From Acerihabitans sp035013185 (GTDB lineage Bacteria > Pseudomonadota > Gammaproteobacteria > Enterobacterales > Enterobacteriaceae), in contig NZ_JAYGJO010000001.1 of the NCBI RefSeq assembly GCF_035013185.1, forward strand, positions 310,001 to 374,000: a DNA stretch of 64,000 bases, written 5' to 3'. Made by a program: the position numbers and the translations under genes. Below, in pieces: positions 17,779 through 26,063 of this stretch. The notes under the pieces are model-generated. The model was not told where the DNA came from. It saw nothing but the letters and a program-made list of their open reading frames with translations, and made no database searches. Position 1 is the stretch's first letter, and each line of letters starts with the position of its first letter.

Positions 17779-18636
17779 TCAAACGTTCAAATAGCTGGCG
17801 TGAAAGCGCAGATGATCGTCGATAAAACTGGCGATAAAAAAGTAACTATGATCATAACCGGGTTGCCACCGTAAGGTCAGAGGCCAGTTTTTGCTGAGCG
17901 CCAGTTCGGCCAGTTTTTCCGGCTGCAACTGTTCACCCAAAAACGGATCAGCATCACCTTGATCAATCAGGATCGGCAATGGCTTGGCCTGCTCGTTGGC
18001 CAATAAATGGCAGGTATCATAGCGCTGCCATACCTGTGGGTCGTCGCCAAGATACTGGCTGAATGCTTTGCGTCCCCACGGCACCAGGCTTGGATTGACG
18101 ATGGGCGCAAACGCCGACGCGGAGCAAAAACGGCCGGGATGGCGCAGCGCCAGCATCAGCGCGCCATGGCCACCCATGGAATGGCCCATAATAGCCTGTC
18201 TACCGCCGTTTGGGTGTTGCTGCGCCACCAATGCCGGCAGTTCGGTGGCAACATAATCAAACATATTATAGCTACCAGACCACGGCGATTGGGTGGCATT
18301 AACATAAAATCCCGCGCCCTGGCCCAAATCGTAGGCCTCAGCATCAGGGACTTGCGCGCCGCGCGGGCTGGTATCAGGCATCACCAGCATCAGATTGAGC
18401 TGTGCCGCGAGCCGCTGGGCACCGGACTTTAAGGTAAAATTCTCGTCATTGCACGTCAGACCAGAGAGCCAGTACACCACATGGGGTGGCGCGCGATGGC
18501 TCAGCGGTTCCGGCAAAAACAGGCTATAGGTCATTATCCCGCCGGTGCTGGCGGAATGATGGCGATAGCGCAACTGTTGGCCGCCAAATAATCGGTGTTG
18601 GTCGATACATTCGGGTAGTTGCTCTTTGTTCTGCAT
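17779..18636 (-). CDS. yeiG: S-formylglutathione hydrolase (FrmB/YeiG type)
   Basis: A 285-residue esterase D-family alpha/beta hydrolase. It hydrolyses S-formylglutathione to formate and glutathione, the last step of glutathione-dependent formaldehyde detoxification in the cytoplasm. The catalytic triad is visible: Ser153 in GHSMGG, Asp228 in DQGDADPFL, and His263 in GYDHSYFF. The oxyanion region SGLTCNDENF is also intact. It is closest to E. coli YeiG, which also sits beside folE. The open frame reaches 18699, but ATG 18634-18636 has GGGAGGAG ahead and gives the family N-terminus. No formaldehyde dehydrogenase gene lies beside it. Confidence 0.93.
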   Translation of the reverse strand: MQNKEQLPECIDQHRLFGGQQLRYRHHSASTGGIMTYSLFLPEPLSHRAPPHVVYWLSGLTCNDENFTLKSGAQRLAAQLNLMLVMPDTSPRGAQVPDAEAYDLGQGAGFYVNATQSPWSGSYNMFDYVATELPALVAQQHPNGGRQAIMGHSMGGHGALMLALRHPGRFCSASAFAPIVNPSLVPWGRKAFSQYLGDDPQVWQRYDTCHLLANEQAKPLPILIDQGDADPFLGEQLQPEKLAELALSKNWPLTLRWQPGYDHSYFFIASFIDDHLRFHASYLNV

Positions 18637-18654
18637 TACACTCCTCCCGTCATC

Positions 18655-18770
18655 TTTCACATTGCAGGTGCGTTGGCGGCGCTCGCTCACCCGAATCACT
18701 TACTGATGTAAGCTCATCGGGATTATTTCGCTTGCCGCCTGCCCGCAGAATGTCACTTGTTGGGTTTCCA
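18655..18770. repeat. Degenerate dispersed intergenic repeat, copy 2
   Basis: Contains TTGCAGGTGCGTTGGCGGC, CTCACCCGAATCACTTAC and AAGCTCATCGGGATT. These align with segments of the copies at 48420-48650 and (reverse strand) 50790-50999. It fills most of the divergent yeiG-folE gap. Confidence 0.55.
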
Positions 18771-18877
18771 TTGAATATGAAATAGTATCACTGGATAATG
18801 CCCATGCGCTCCACTAGAGTGTAGCCGTATCTTGACGCCATGAGATCAAGAACGAGTCGACCTGCCGGAGAAAAAAA

Positions 18878-19543
18878 ATGGTATCGCTGAGTACAGAAGC
18901 CACACTGGTCCACGAAGCCCTGGTGGCGCGTGGCCTTGAAACGCCGCTGCGTGGTGTGGTGCTGGATCGGGAAACCCGTAAGCGCCGTATCGCGGAACAT
19001 ATGACCGAAATTATGAACTTGCTCAACCTCGATTTAAGCGACGATAGCCTGGCCGAGACGCCTCATCGCATCGCTAAAATGTACGTTGACGAAATATTTT
19101 CTGGTCTGGATTACCATAATTTTCCTAAAATCACCGTTATCCAAAATAAAATGAAGGTGGATGAAATGGTGACAGTGCGTGAGATCACCCTTACCAGTAC
19201 CTGCGAACACCATTTCGTTATTATCGACGGCAAAGCCACCGTGGCCTATATCCCCAAAGAGAAGGTCATTGGCTTATCAAAAATCAATCGCATCGTACAA
19301 TTTTTTGCCCAACGGCCCCAAGTTCAGGAGCGTTTGACCCAGCAAATTCTGGTCGCGCTGCAAACCCTGCTGGGTACCGTCAACGTGGCGGTATGTATTG
19401 ATGCCGTGCATTATTGCGTTAAGGCCCGCGGCGTTCGCGATGCCACCAGCGCCACCACTACCACGTCGCTGGGAGGGCTGTTTAAGTCTAGTCAAAATAC
19501 CCGCCAGGAATTTTTACGTGCTGTACGTCATAGCCATGGCTAA
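18878..19543 (+). CDS. folE: GTP cyclohydrolase I
   Basis: A 221-residue homodecameric enzyme converting GTP to 7,8-dihydroneopterin triphosphate, the first step of folate synthesis. The zinc ligands Cys109, His112 and Cys180 are present (TSTCEHHF and DAVHYCVKARGV), as is the substrate-binding block IGLSKINRIVQFFAQRPQVQERLTQQI. It is one residue shorter than E. coli FolE. ATG 18878 follows a purine-rich GGAGAAAAAAA ribosome site. It is divergent from yeiG and followed 59 bases later by yeiB, as in E. coli. Confidence 0.97.
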   Translation: MVSLSTEATLVHEALVARGLETPLRGVVLDRETRKRRIAEHMTEIMNLLNLDLSDDSLAETPHRIAKMYVDEIFSGLDYHNFPKITVIQNKMKVDEMVTVREITLTSTCEHHFVIIDGKATVAYIPKEKVIGLSKINRIVQFFAQRPQVQERLTQQILVALQTLLGTVNVAVCIDAVHYCVKARGVRDATSATTTTSLGGLFKSSQNTRQEFLRAVRHSHG

Positions 19544-19602
19544 ACAGGCGCTAACCGACAGCATCATACCCGGCGCTCGGCGCCGTTAGACGGAGCACAG
19601 GC

Positions 19603-20748
19603 ATGCGCGAGCGCATCGTGATGTTGGACTGCGCGCGGGGGATGGCGATTTTCGGCATCCTGCTGATGAATATCACCGCATTTGGCCTGCCCAAGGCGGC
19701 CTACCTCAACCCGGCCTTTATGGGCGAGCCTAGCGTTGCCGACGCCTTGTCCTGGGCGCTAATGGACTTGCTGGCACAAGTGAAATTCCTGACCTTGTTT
19801 GCGTTACTGTTTGGCGCCGGCTTGCAGATGCTCATTCCCCGGGGTGGGGTTTGGATCCGTTCCCGACTGCTTTGGCTGATGGTCATAGGTCTGATTCATG
19901 GCATATTTTTTTGGGATGGCGATATCCTGTTCGACTACGGGCTGGTGGGCCTGGTGTGTCTTGGTCTGATTCTGCACGCCAAGGACTCCCGTAGCCTGAT
20001 TCATACCGGCATCGCGCTCTATGTGGTTGGGCTGGTCATCCTGTTGCTGATGCAATGGCTATTGGCGAGTGGCACTCCCGGGCGGTATTGGTTACCCAGT
20101 CTGGCGGACCGTATTTATGAATACTATTGGCAGACGACCGGGGGTCCACAAGCCTGGCGAATGCGTGTGGATCTACTGCAGTCGGGATTGTTCTCTTTAG
20201 CGGCGCAGTACGGCTGGTTGCTGTGCGGCGCGATGCTTATCGGTGCCGGGCTGATGCGTTCAGGCTGGCTGGCGGGCACCCGATCTTCGGCCCATTACCG
20301 AAAAATGTCCATCATACTGATTGGCGTGGGGCTGATAGTGAATCTGCCAAGCGTCGTGGTACAGTGGCTCATTGGTTGGAATTACCACTGGTGTGCCTTT
20401 CTTTTGCAAATTCCGCGTGAATTGGGGGCTCCTTTCCAGGCGCTGGGATATGTAGCACTTTGCTATGGATTCTGGCCGACGCTGGCACCCTTGCGTATCA
20501 CTCGTTATATCAGTAACGTTGGGCGTATGGCACTGAGCAACTATCTACTGCAAACCTTAATCTGTACCCTGTTGTTCAATCAGTCTGGCCTGTTTATGGC
20601 CTATGATCGTACCTCGCTACTGTTGTTTGTCCCGCCAATCTGGCTTGCGAATATTCTGTTCTCCTCCCTTTGGTTGCGGCGATTTCGCCAGGGTCCCATG
20701 GAATGGTTGTGGCGTCGTTTAACCGCGATGACCGCCGGAGTGGTTTGA
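19603..20748 (+). CDS. yeiB: YeiB, DUF418 family inner-membrane protein
   Basis: A 381-residue polytopic membrane protein with about 9-10 hydrophobic segments. It matches E. coli YeiB along its length, including FGILLMNITAFGLPKAAYLNP near the N-terminus and GRMALSNYLLQTLICTLLF in the C-terminal DUF418 domain. The family is related to acyltransferase-like heparan-N-acetyltransferase membrane folds, but no function is established. ATG 19603 lies 59 bases after folE, with GGAG further upstream, so cotranscription with folE is likely. Downstream is the PmrA-box promoter of eptA. Confidence 0.9.
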   Translation: MRERIVMLDCARGMAIFGILLMNITAFGLPKAAYLNPAFMGEPSVADALSWALMDLLAQVKFLTLFALLFGAGLQMLIPRGGVWIRSRLLWLMVIGLIHGIFFWDGDILFDYGLVGLVCLGLILHAKDSRSLIHTGIALYVVGLVILLLMQWLLASGTPGRYWLPSLADRIYEYYWQTTGGPQAWRMRVDLLQSGLFSLAAQYGWLLCGAMLIGAGLMRSGWLAGTRSSAHYRKMSIILIGVGLIVNLPSVVVQWLIGWNYHWCAFLLQIPRELGAPFQALGYVALCYGFWPTLAPLRITRYISNVGRMALSNYLLQTLICTLLFNQSGLFMAYDRTSLLLFVPPIWLANILFSSLWLRRFRQGPMEWLWRRLTAMTAGVV

Positions 20749-20830
20749 TGTCAACCGCGGGCGTGACAGACGATGCCAGGTTTACTGTTTTCGGCACGGC
20801 ACCCCCGTGACGGCAGCATTCTGTTGCACA

Positions 20831-20847
20831 GTTAAGAATGACTTAAG
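20831..20847. promoter_or_regulatory. PmrA (BasR) box 1 upstream of eptA
   Basis: GTTAAG-AATGA-CTTAAG: two half-sites of the PmrA motif (CTTAAG/GTTAAG type) separated by five bases, the spacing of characterised PmrA boxes. It lies 11 bases ahead of a second box. Confidence 0.8.
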
Positions 20848-20857
20848 TATCACCAAG

Positions 20858-20874
20858 CTTAAGGTTAGGTTAAG
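20858..20874. promoter_or_regulatory. PmrA (BasR) box 2 upstream of eptA
   Basis: CTTAAG-GTTAG-GTTAAG with 5-base spacing. A TAATAA-like -10 element follows about 12 bases later, so the box occupies the -35 region, as expected for a PmrA-activated promoter. It reads toward eptA-pmrA-pmrB and implies autoregulation. Confidence 0.85.
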
Positions 20875-20920
20875 TAAATCGTGGTTTAATAAAATGATTT
20901 TTCCAATGAGTTAATACCGA

Positions 20921-22573
20921 ATGCCAGTTAAATTTTTTAAGACGTTGCCACGCCCATCGGTCAATCCCTGGTTGTTTAATATCATCGTTGCGCTGTTGAT
21001 CACGGTTGTTCAGAACGTGGTTTATTTCCGCAAAATTTTGCAATTAGTGGATGTTTCCACTAGCCATAACCTGCTGTTTGTCGCTAGCATGCCGGTGACC
21101 CTTTTGGTCGGGCTGAATTTGATATTCAGCCTGATATTGCTGCCTTATATTCGCAAACCCATCGTGATTTTTTTGTTCACTATCGATGCCTTTGCGCAAT
21201 ATTTTATGCAGGCTTACGGGGTATTGATCGATCGCGACATGATCCAAAACGCCCTGGATACTACCACCGCAGAAACCCTGGCGTTGGTCACACCACAACT
21301 GGGCTGGTACCTGATCATCAGTGCTCTGCTGCCGTCGTTGCTGATACTGTGGATCAAAGTCAAACCGGCCAATCTCACCTGGCAAAATGCCGGTTACCAT
21401 GTGCTCAATATCCTGGTGTCGCTGTTGATGATCGTGCTGATAGCCACCTTCTTTTACAAAGATTATGCGTCGTTGATGAGAAACAACCAGCAGTTGATCA
21501 AAAACCTGGTCCCCATCAATATGTTTACCGGCAGTTACTCTTATTATAAACATAACTATAAGACCAAACGGGTGTTCACCCCCCTCGGTCTGGACGCGCA
21601 TGAAAACACGTCGGCTCATGATGACGGTAAAAAAAATCTGATTATTCTGGTGGTTGGGGAAACCACCCGGGCGCAGAATTTTGCTCTAGGCGGCTATAAC
21701 AAGCCCACAACCCCACGCCTGGCGGCAGATAATGTGATTTACTTCCCGCAAACCACCTCCTGTGGCACGGCGACAGCCGTGTCGGTGCCGTGTATGTTTT
21801 CCAATATGCCCCGCAGTCACTATGATGGCGACATTGCTGTCAGTGAGGACAACGTACTGGATCTGTTGCAACGGGCCAATGTTGATGTGCTATGGCGGGA
21901 AAATGACGGCGGTTGTAAAGGTGTCTGCAGCCGAGTGCCCACCGAGGAACTCAGCGAGTGGCACTTGCCGGCATTGTGCTCATCGGGGGTTTGCCTGGAT
22001 GAGGCGCTGCTGCGAAATCTCGATAGTTATATCGATGCGCGTACCCATGATACGGTGATCGTGTTACACACCATGGGCAGCCACGGTCCAACCTATTATC
22101 AGCGTTACCCTAAAAGTTTGGCGACCTTTAGCCCAACTTGCGATAGTAACGAAATACAGAATTGCTCAAATCAGTCGTTGGTGAACACCTATGACAATAC
22201 GATTGTCTACATAGACTATATGCTTGATAAGACCATTAAGATGCTGCAAGCGCACAGTGACAAATTTAATACCGCCCTGGTCTATCTTTCCGATCATGGT
22301 GAATCACTTGGCGAAAATGGCCTCTATTTGCACGGCATGCCCTATCCCGTTGCGCCGGTGCAGCAAACTCACATACCCATGGTCATGTGGCTTTCGCCGG
22401 ACTATATCAAGGCCCATGGCGTGAGTGAGGATTGTATAAAGGCGCGGGCGGGACGCCTGCCGTATTCACAAGATAATCTCTTCTCAACCCTGTTAGGGCT
22501 GTTTAATGTTGACACAAAATTGTATCAACCAGAACTTGATATTGTTCATCCTTGCCGGAATCCGCAGCAATGA
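20921..22573 (+). CDS. eptA: EptA (PmrC), lipid A phosphoethanolamine transferase
   Basis: A 550-residue inner-membrane enzyme. Five N-terminal membrane segments (about 1-180) are followed by a periplasmic sulfatase-fold domain. It transfers phosphoethanolamine from phosphatidylethanolamine to lipid A, lowering surface charge and giving polymyxin resistance. Zinc and nucleophile motifs are present: VVGETTRAQNF (Glu247), the nucleophile Thr285 in TSCGTATAVSVPCMF, and LSDHGESLGENGLYLHGMPY. Cysteines in the catalytic domain fit the family's disulfides. Two PmrA boxes precede it and the stop overlaps pmrA (ATGA), giving the pmrCAB arrangement. Confidence 0.96.
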   Translation: MPVKFFKTLPRPSVNPWLFNIIVALLITVVQNVVYFRKILQLVDVSTSHNLLFVASMPVTLLVGLNLIFSLILLPYIRKPIVIFLFTIDAFAQYFMQAYGVLIDRDMIQNALDTTTAETLALVTPQLGWYLIISALLPSLLILWIKVKPANLTWQNAGYHVLNILVSLLMIVLIATFFYKDYASLMRNNQQLIKNLVPINMFTGSYSYYKHNYKTKRVFTPLGLDAHENTSAHDDGKKNLIILVVGETTRAQNFALGGYNKPTTPRLAADNVIYFPQTTSCGTATAVSVPCMFSNMPRSHYDGDIAVSEDNVLDLLQRANVDVLWRENDGGCKGVCSRVPTEELSEWHLPALCSSGVCLDEALLRNLDSYIDARTHDTVIVLHTMGSHGPTYYQRYPKSLATFSPTCDSNEIQNCSNQSLVNTYDNTIVYIDYMLDKTIKMLQAHSDKFNTALVYLSDHGESLGENGLYLHGMPYPVAPVQQTHIPMVMWLSPDYIKAHGVSEDCIKARAGRLPYSQDNLFSTLLGLFNVDTKLYQPELDIVHPCRNPQQ

Positions 22574-23238
22574 AAATACTCATCACAGAAGACGATAAAT
22601 TACTTCAGGAGGGTTTACAGCTGGCATTAGCGCAGGAGGGGTATGCTGCCGACTGCGCGGCTAATCTTCATCAGGCGGACAATTTTATCAACAGCACCGA
22701 CTACAGCCTGGTGATCCTCGATCTCGGTTTGCCGGATGGAGACGGCAATACGTTGCTCAATAAGTGGCGTAAAAACGGCAATGATGTTCCGGTATTGATC
22801 CTTACCGCCCGCGACGATATTGCGGAGCGGGTACGCGGCCTCAATCTGGGCGCTGACGACTATCTGACCAAACCTTTTGCGTTGACCGAACTACTGGCTC
22901 GGGTGCGGGCGATTATTCGTCGCCATCAGGGGGCCAGTAATAACTTGATCTGGGCGGACAATATTTCCCTGGATCTCAACAGCCATGAAGTGACGGTGGA
23001 TGGCAAGATAATCGAACTCACGCCAAAAGAATTCGCGATTCTGTCCCGGTTGATGTTGCGGGCAGGGCACCGTATTCATCGTGAAATATTACATCAGGAT
23101 CTGTATAACTGGGAAGATGACCCCTCGTCGAATTCGCTGGAGGTTCATGTGCACAATCTACGGCAAAAAATCGGCAAGGATCGCATTCGTACCCTACGCG
23201 GTTTTGGGTATTTGATCACCAAAGAAAGAACCGAGTAA
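22570..23238 (+). CDS. pmrA: PmrA/BasR response regulator
   Basis: A 222-residue OmpR-family response regulator. The receiver domain has phosphoacceptor Asp51 (VILDLGLPDGDG), acidic pair EDD at residues 7-9, and the conserved Thr and Lys (LTARDD, LTKPF). The C-terminal winged-helix domain includes ELTPKEFAILSRLM and VHVHNLRQKIG. It activates lipid A modification genes in response to Fe(III), Al(III), mild acid or, via connectors, low magnesium in related species. A longer reading from GTG/ATG upstream is excluded because ATG 22570 overlaps the eptA stop and matches the family start. Confidence 0.96.
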   Translation: MKILITEDDKLLQEGLQLALAQEGYAADCAANLHQADNFINSTDYSLVILDLGLPDGDGNTLLNKWRKNGNDVPVLILTARDDIAERVRGLNLGADDYLTKPFALTELLARVRAIIRRHQGASNNLIWADNISLDLNSHEVTVDGKIIELTPKEFAILSRLMLRAGHRIHREILHQDLYNWEDDPSSNSLEVHVHNLRQKIGKDRIRTLRGFGYLITKERTE

Positions 23239-23240
23239 CC

Positions 23241-24341
23241 ATGAAAGCCAAGACTTCCGGTCCTTTGATCAGCATTCGCTGGCGCCTTATTGTGGTGCTG
23301 GGCATTATTTTGCTGTGCTGCCAGTTTATTACTGTGATCTGGCTATGGCATGAGAGCAAGGAGCAAATTGACCTGCTGGTCAACCGCACGTTGGCGGAAA
23401 GTGTTCGCAACGAAGAAGTCAACCAGGAGATCAGCGAAGCTATCGCCGCGCTGAGCGTGCCGGCACTGATGATGATTATCGTCACGCTGTTTTTCTGTTT
23501 CCAGGCGGTAAACTGGATCACCCTGCCGCTATCACGCTTACAGAACGCGTTGCGCGCCCGAGGTGCCGAAAATTTCGAGCCGTTGCCGGAACTGGGTAAT
23601 ATCCAGGAAGTTATTGCAGTCACCCGCAGCCTAAACCAGTTATTAACCCGCCTGAACAGCACATTGCAACAAGACCGGCAGTTTACCTCCGACGTGGCCC
23701 ATGAGCTGCGTACCCCACTGGCGGGCATCCGCCTGCACCTGGAACTACAGGAAAAACAATACGGTACCAATAACCAGCCGTTGATCGAGCGCGTGGATAA
23801 CATGACATTTACGGTGGAACAACTGCTGATGCTGGCGCGTATTCGCCATGATTTCTCCTCTGGCCATTACCAGGAAGTGAAGCTGACCCAGGACGTGATC
23901 CTGCCGCTGCGCGAGGAACTGGTGCAAATGGTTATTCCACGCCAACAAACGCTACGCTGGCATCTGCCAACCGAGGATATCCTGATTCACGGCAATGCGG
24001 TGCTGATACGTCTGCTGCTGCGCAATTTGGTGGAAAATGCTCACCGCTATAGTCCCGCCGGCAGCGCAATTGATGTGCAGCTGCTGCGCGACGAAGAGCA
24101 CGGCATTCTGCTGCAGGTGCTTGATGAAGGACCGGGGATCCCCCCGGACAAGGCGGTTGACTTAACCAAGGCATTTGTGCGGATGGATCAACGCTATAAC
24201 GGTATTGGCCTGGGGTTGAGTATCGTCACCCGCATTGCACAACTGCATAATAGCCAATTTGAGTTGGTTAACCGTGCAGATCGCTCTGGTACTATTGCTC
24301 GTCTCCTGTTGGGCAATGGCGAGCAGGGCGAAGGTGCGTGA
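23241..24341 (+). CDS. pmrB: PmrB/BasS sensor histidine kinase
   Basis: A 366-residue membrane sensor kinase. TM1 is near residues 14-34, a short periplasmic loop near 36-72, and TM2 near 73-91. A HAMP-like linker, HisKA with His154 in VAHELRTPLAGI, and HATPase_c with N, G1 and G2 boxes (LLLRNLVENAHRY, DEGPGIPPD, GIGLGLSIV) follow. The periplasmic loop holds several acidic residues, including an ExxE motif at Glu63-Glu66. This resembles the Fe(III)-binding motif known from Salmonella PmrB, so metal sensing is inferred. It starts 2 bases after pmrA. The stop codon lies inside a 14-bp tandem repeat array. Confidence 0.94.
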   Translation: MKAKTSGPLISIRWRLIVVLGIILLCCQFITVIWLWHESKEQIDLLVNRTLAESVRNEEVNQEISEAIAALSVPALMMIIVTLFFCFQAVNWITLPLSRLQNALRARGAENFEPLPELGNIQEVIAVTRSLNQLLTRLNSTLQQDRQFTSDVAHELRTPLAGIRLHLELQEKQYGTNNQPLIERVDNMTFTVEQLLMLARIRHDFSSGHYQEVKLTQDVILPLREELVQMVIPRQQTLRWHLPTEDILIHGNAVLIRLLLRNLVENAHRYSPAGSAIDVQLLRDEEHGILLQVLDEGPGIPPDKAVDLTKAFVRMDQRYNGIGLGLSIVTRIAQLHNSQFELVNRADRSGTIARLLLGNGEQGEGA

Positions 24342-24386
24342 AGTAAGGTACGCGAAATAAGGTACGCGAAATAAGGTGCGTGAAAT
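24331..24386. repeat. Four 14-bp tandem repeats over the pmrB stop codon
   Basis: Four adjacent copies of AAGGTRCGYGAART (24331-24344, 24345-24358, 24359-24372, 24373-24386). Copies 2 and 3 are identical and the others differ at two or three bases. The first copy supplies the last codons and stop of pmrB; the rest lie in the 3' untranslated region. Confidence 0.9.
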
Positions 24387-24570
24387 AATGATACCCGTCA
24401 TAACACTCTTTCCTTAACTGGTCACAACAGAGTTTAACGATTTCGCTCGGTTTGGTAAGCGTTAACTCAATCATATTGTGTTTAATACTGCAATAATAAA
24501 CATAACCCCCATGATTATAGAGTTAAGAAAATATACAGTTCTCTTTATCAATCACCCTAATTCTTTTCCT

Positions 24571-24586
24571 ATGTAACCGCTTCCGG
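24571..24586. promoter_or_regulatory. GalR/GalS operator in the galS promoter region
   Basis: ATGTAACCGCTTCCGG fits the Gal operator pattern (GTGKAANCGNTTNCAC) over its core. It lies 3 bases before a CRP site in the 449-base gap ahead of galS, consistent with galS autoregulation as in E. coli. The remainder of the gap (24387-24570 and 24606-24790) shows no gene. Confidence 0.65.
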
Positions 24587-24589
24587 TCC

Positions 24590-24605
24590 TGTGAGCTAAT
24601 TCACG
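24590..24605. promoter_or_regulatory. CRP-cAMP site in the galS promoter region
   Basis: TGTGAGCTAATTCACG has both pentamer halves of the CRP motif (TGTGA-N6-TCACR). It lies 185 bases ahead of the galS start and next to a Gal operator. Confidence 0.75.
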
Positions 24606-24790
24606 CCGCACCGGGGCCAAACCGGTTAGGATAGCACCAGATGTTTCAAATATGTTATGCACCCAGTCCATGGTCTCGGCAACGCAGATCTACGTGTGTA
24701 CGAGTGGTGTTAACAGTGTGCGATACGTCCGATACCCGCAGGCCAAGTCAGGCCCGCGCTGGGGGGCTATTACGTTGAACAGGGGACGAG

Positions 24791-25831
24791 ATGATCACGA
24801 TACGAGATGTGGCGCGGTTGGCTGGAGTGTCGGTGGCAACCGTATCACGAGTCTTAAATGACAGTGCCATTGCCAGCAAGGAAGCGCGCGACCGCGTCAA
24901 TCTGGCGGTGCAGACGCTGGGATATCGCCCCAACGCCAATGCCCAGGCATTAGCCACCCAGATCAGCGATACCATCGGTGTGGTGGTGATGGATGTTTCT
25001 GACCCTTTTTTCGGCGCACTGGTCAAAGCGGTAGACACGGTGGCCCAGCGGCACAAAAAAAACGTGCTGATCAGCAATAGTTACCATCAGGCCGACCAGG
25101 AGCGCCATGCTATCGAGGTATTGATCCGCCAGCGCTGTAGCGCGCTGGTGGTGCATTCGAAAATTCTCTGCGATGAGGAGATGATACCGTTCATGGATCG
25201 CGAACCGGGCATGGTACTGATCAACCGGATTCTACCGGGTTACGAGCACCGCTGCATCGGGTTAGACAATATCAGTGGCGCGCTGATGGCCACCCGAACC
25301 TTGATTAAACAGGGACATCGGCAGATAGGTTATATCGGTTCCAATCATCCGATCGACGACGAACGGCAGCGGCGCCAAGGATATTTGCAGGCTATGGCAG
25401 AAATTGGCATCGTGCCGCCGCAAAACTGGCAGGCGTTTAATTCGCCTGATTTACGTGGCGGTGAAGAGGCAATGGTGGAACTCTTGGGGCGTAATCAGCA
25501 CCTGTCGGCACTGTTTATTTATAATGACGGCATGGCGGTGGGGGCGCTGGCCACCCTCAAGGAAAACGGTATATCGGTACCGAGGGAATTTTCCGTTGTG
25601 GGTTTTGACGACCTGCCCATCTCCCGTTACACCAGCCCGAGTCTTACAACGGTGCGCTATCCTATTTTTGTTATGGCCGTCGCTGCGACCGAATTGGCGC
25701 TACTGGGGAGCGCGGGTCCGCTTGATCAACGGCAAACCCACGTATTTATGCCAACGCTGGTGCGTCGCCATTCGGTGGCGGCCTGGAAAACTGTGGGCGG
25801 GGTCTCTTTGCCATTCACCGATCAGATGTAA
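24791..25831 (+). CDS. galS: GalS, LacI-family repressor/isorepressor of galactose genes
   Basis: A 346-residue LacI/GalR-family regulator. The N-terminal helix-turn-helix and hinge (ITIRDVARLAGVSVATVSRVLN) precede a periplasmic-binding-type effector domain ending in the DLPISRYTSPSLTTVRYP region. It is called GalS rather than GalR because it sits directly upstream of mglBAC, as in E. coli, and its sequence follows GalS. D-galactose or D-fucose is the expected inducer. Its stop codon lies within the Gal operator of the mgl promoter, so repressor binding and the end of the galS transcript physically overlap. Confidence 0.93.
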   Translation: MITIRDVARLAGVSVATVSRVLNDSAIASKEARDRVNLAVQTLGYRPNANAQALATQISDTIGVVVMDVSDPFFGALVKAVDTVAQRHKKNVLISNSYHQADQERHAIEVLIRQRCSALVVHSKILCDEEMIPFMDREPGMVLINRILPGYEHRCIGLDNISGALMATRTLIKQGHRQIGYIGSNHPIDDERQRRQGYLQAMAEIGIVPPQNWQAFNSPDLRGGEEAMVELLGRNQHLSALFIYNDGMAVGALATLKENGISVPREFSVVGFDDLPISRYTSPSLTTVRYPIFVMAVAATELALLGSAGPLDQRQTHVFMPTLVRRHSVAAWKTVGGVSLPFTDQM

Positions 25832-25841
25832 CCGTTTTCAA
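25826..25841. promoter_or_regulatory. GalR/GalS operator of mglBAC, overlapping the galS stop
   Basis: ATGTAACCGTTTTCAA matches the Gal operator core and sits 2 bases upstream of a perfect CRP site. It begins within the last codons of galS. Confidence 0.75.
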
Positions 25842-25843
25842 AG

Positions 25844-25859
25844 TGTGAGAATATTCACA
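25844..25859. promoter_or_regulatory. CRP-cAMP site of the mglBAC promoter
   Basis: TGTGAGAATATTCACA is a perfect match to both halves of the CRP consensus, with 6-base spacing. It is placed 205 bases before mglB, consistent with strong catabolite activation of the galactose ABC transporter. Confidence 0.88.
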
Positions 25860-26063
25860 GATTATTAACAATGATACCTTTATGCTAACGTTGTTTTCCC
25901 TCCGGTACATTATTGTATTCGGCTCGGGTTAAAAATTATTAATTCCTGGCATTGTTTTTTTGTAAGTCGGCTTTGCCGGTGACCTTTGTAAAGGGAATAG
26001 TATTCCGCCAGGGAAGGGATTTGTTTGCCTTAGAGTAATCCTACATAAATTCCGGAGAAACAA

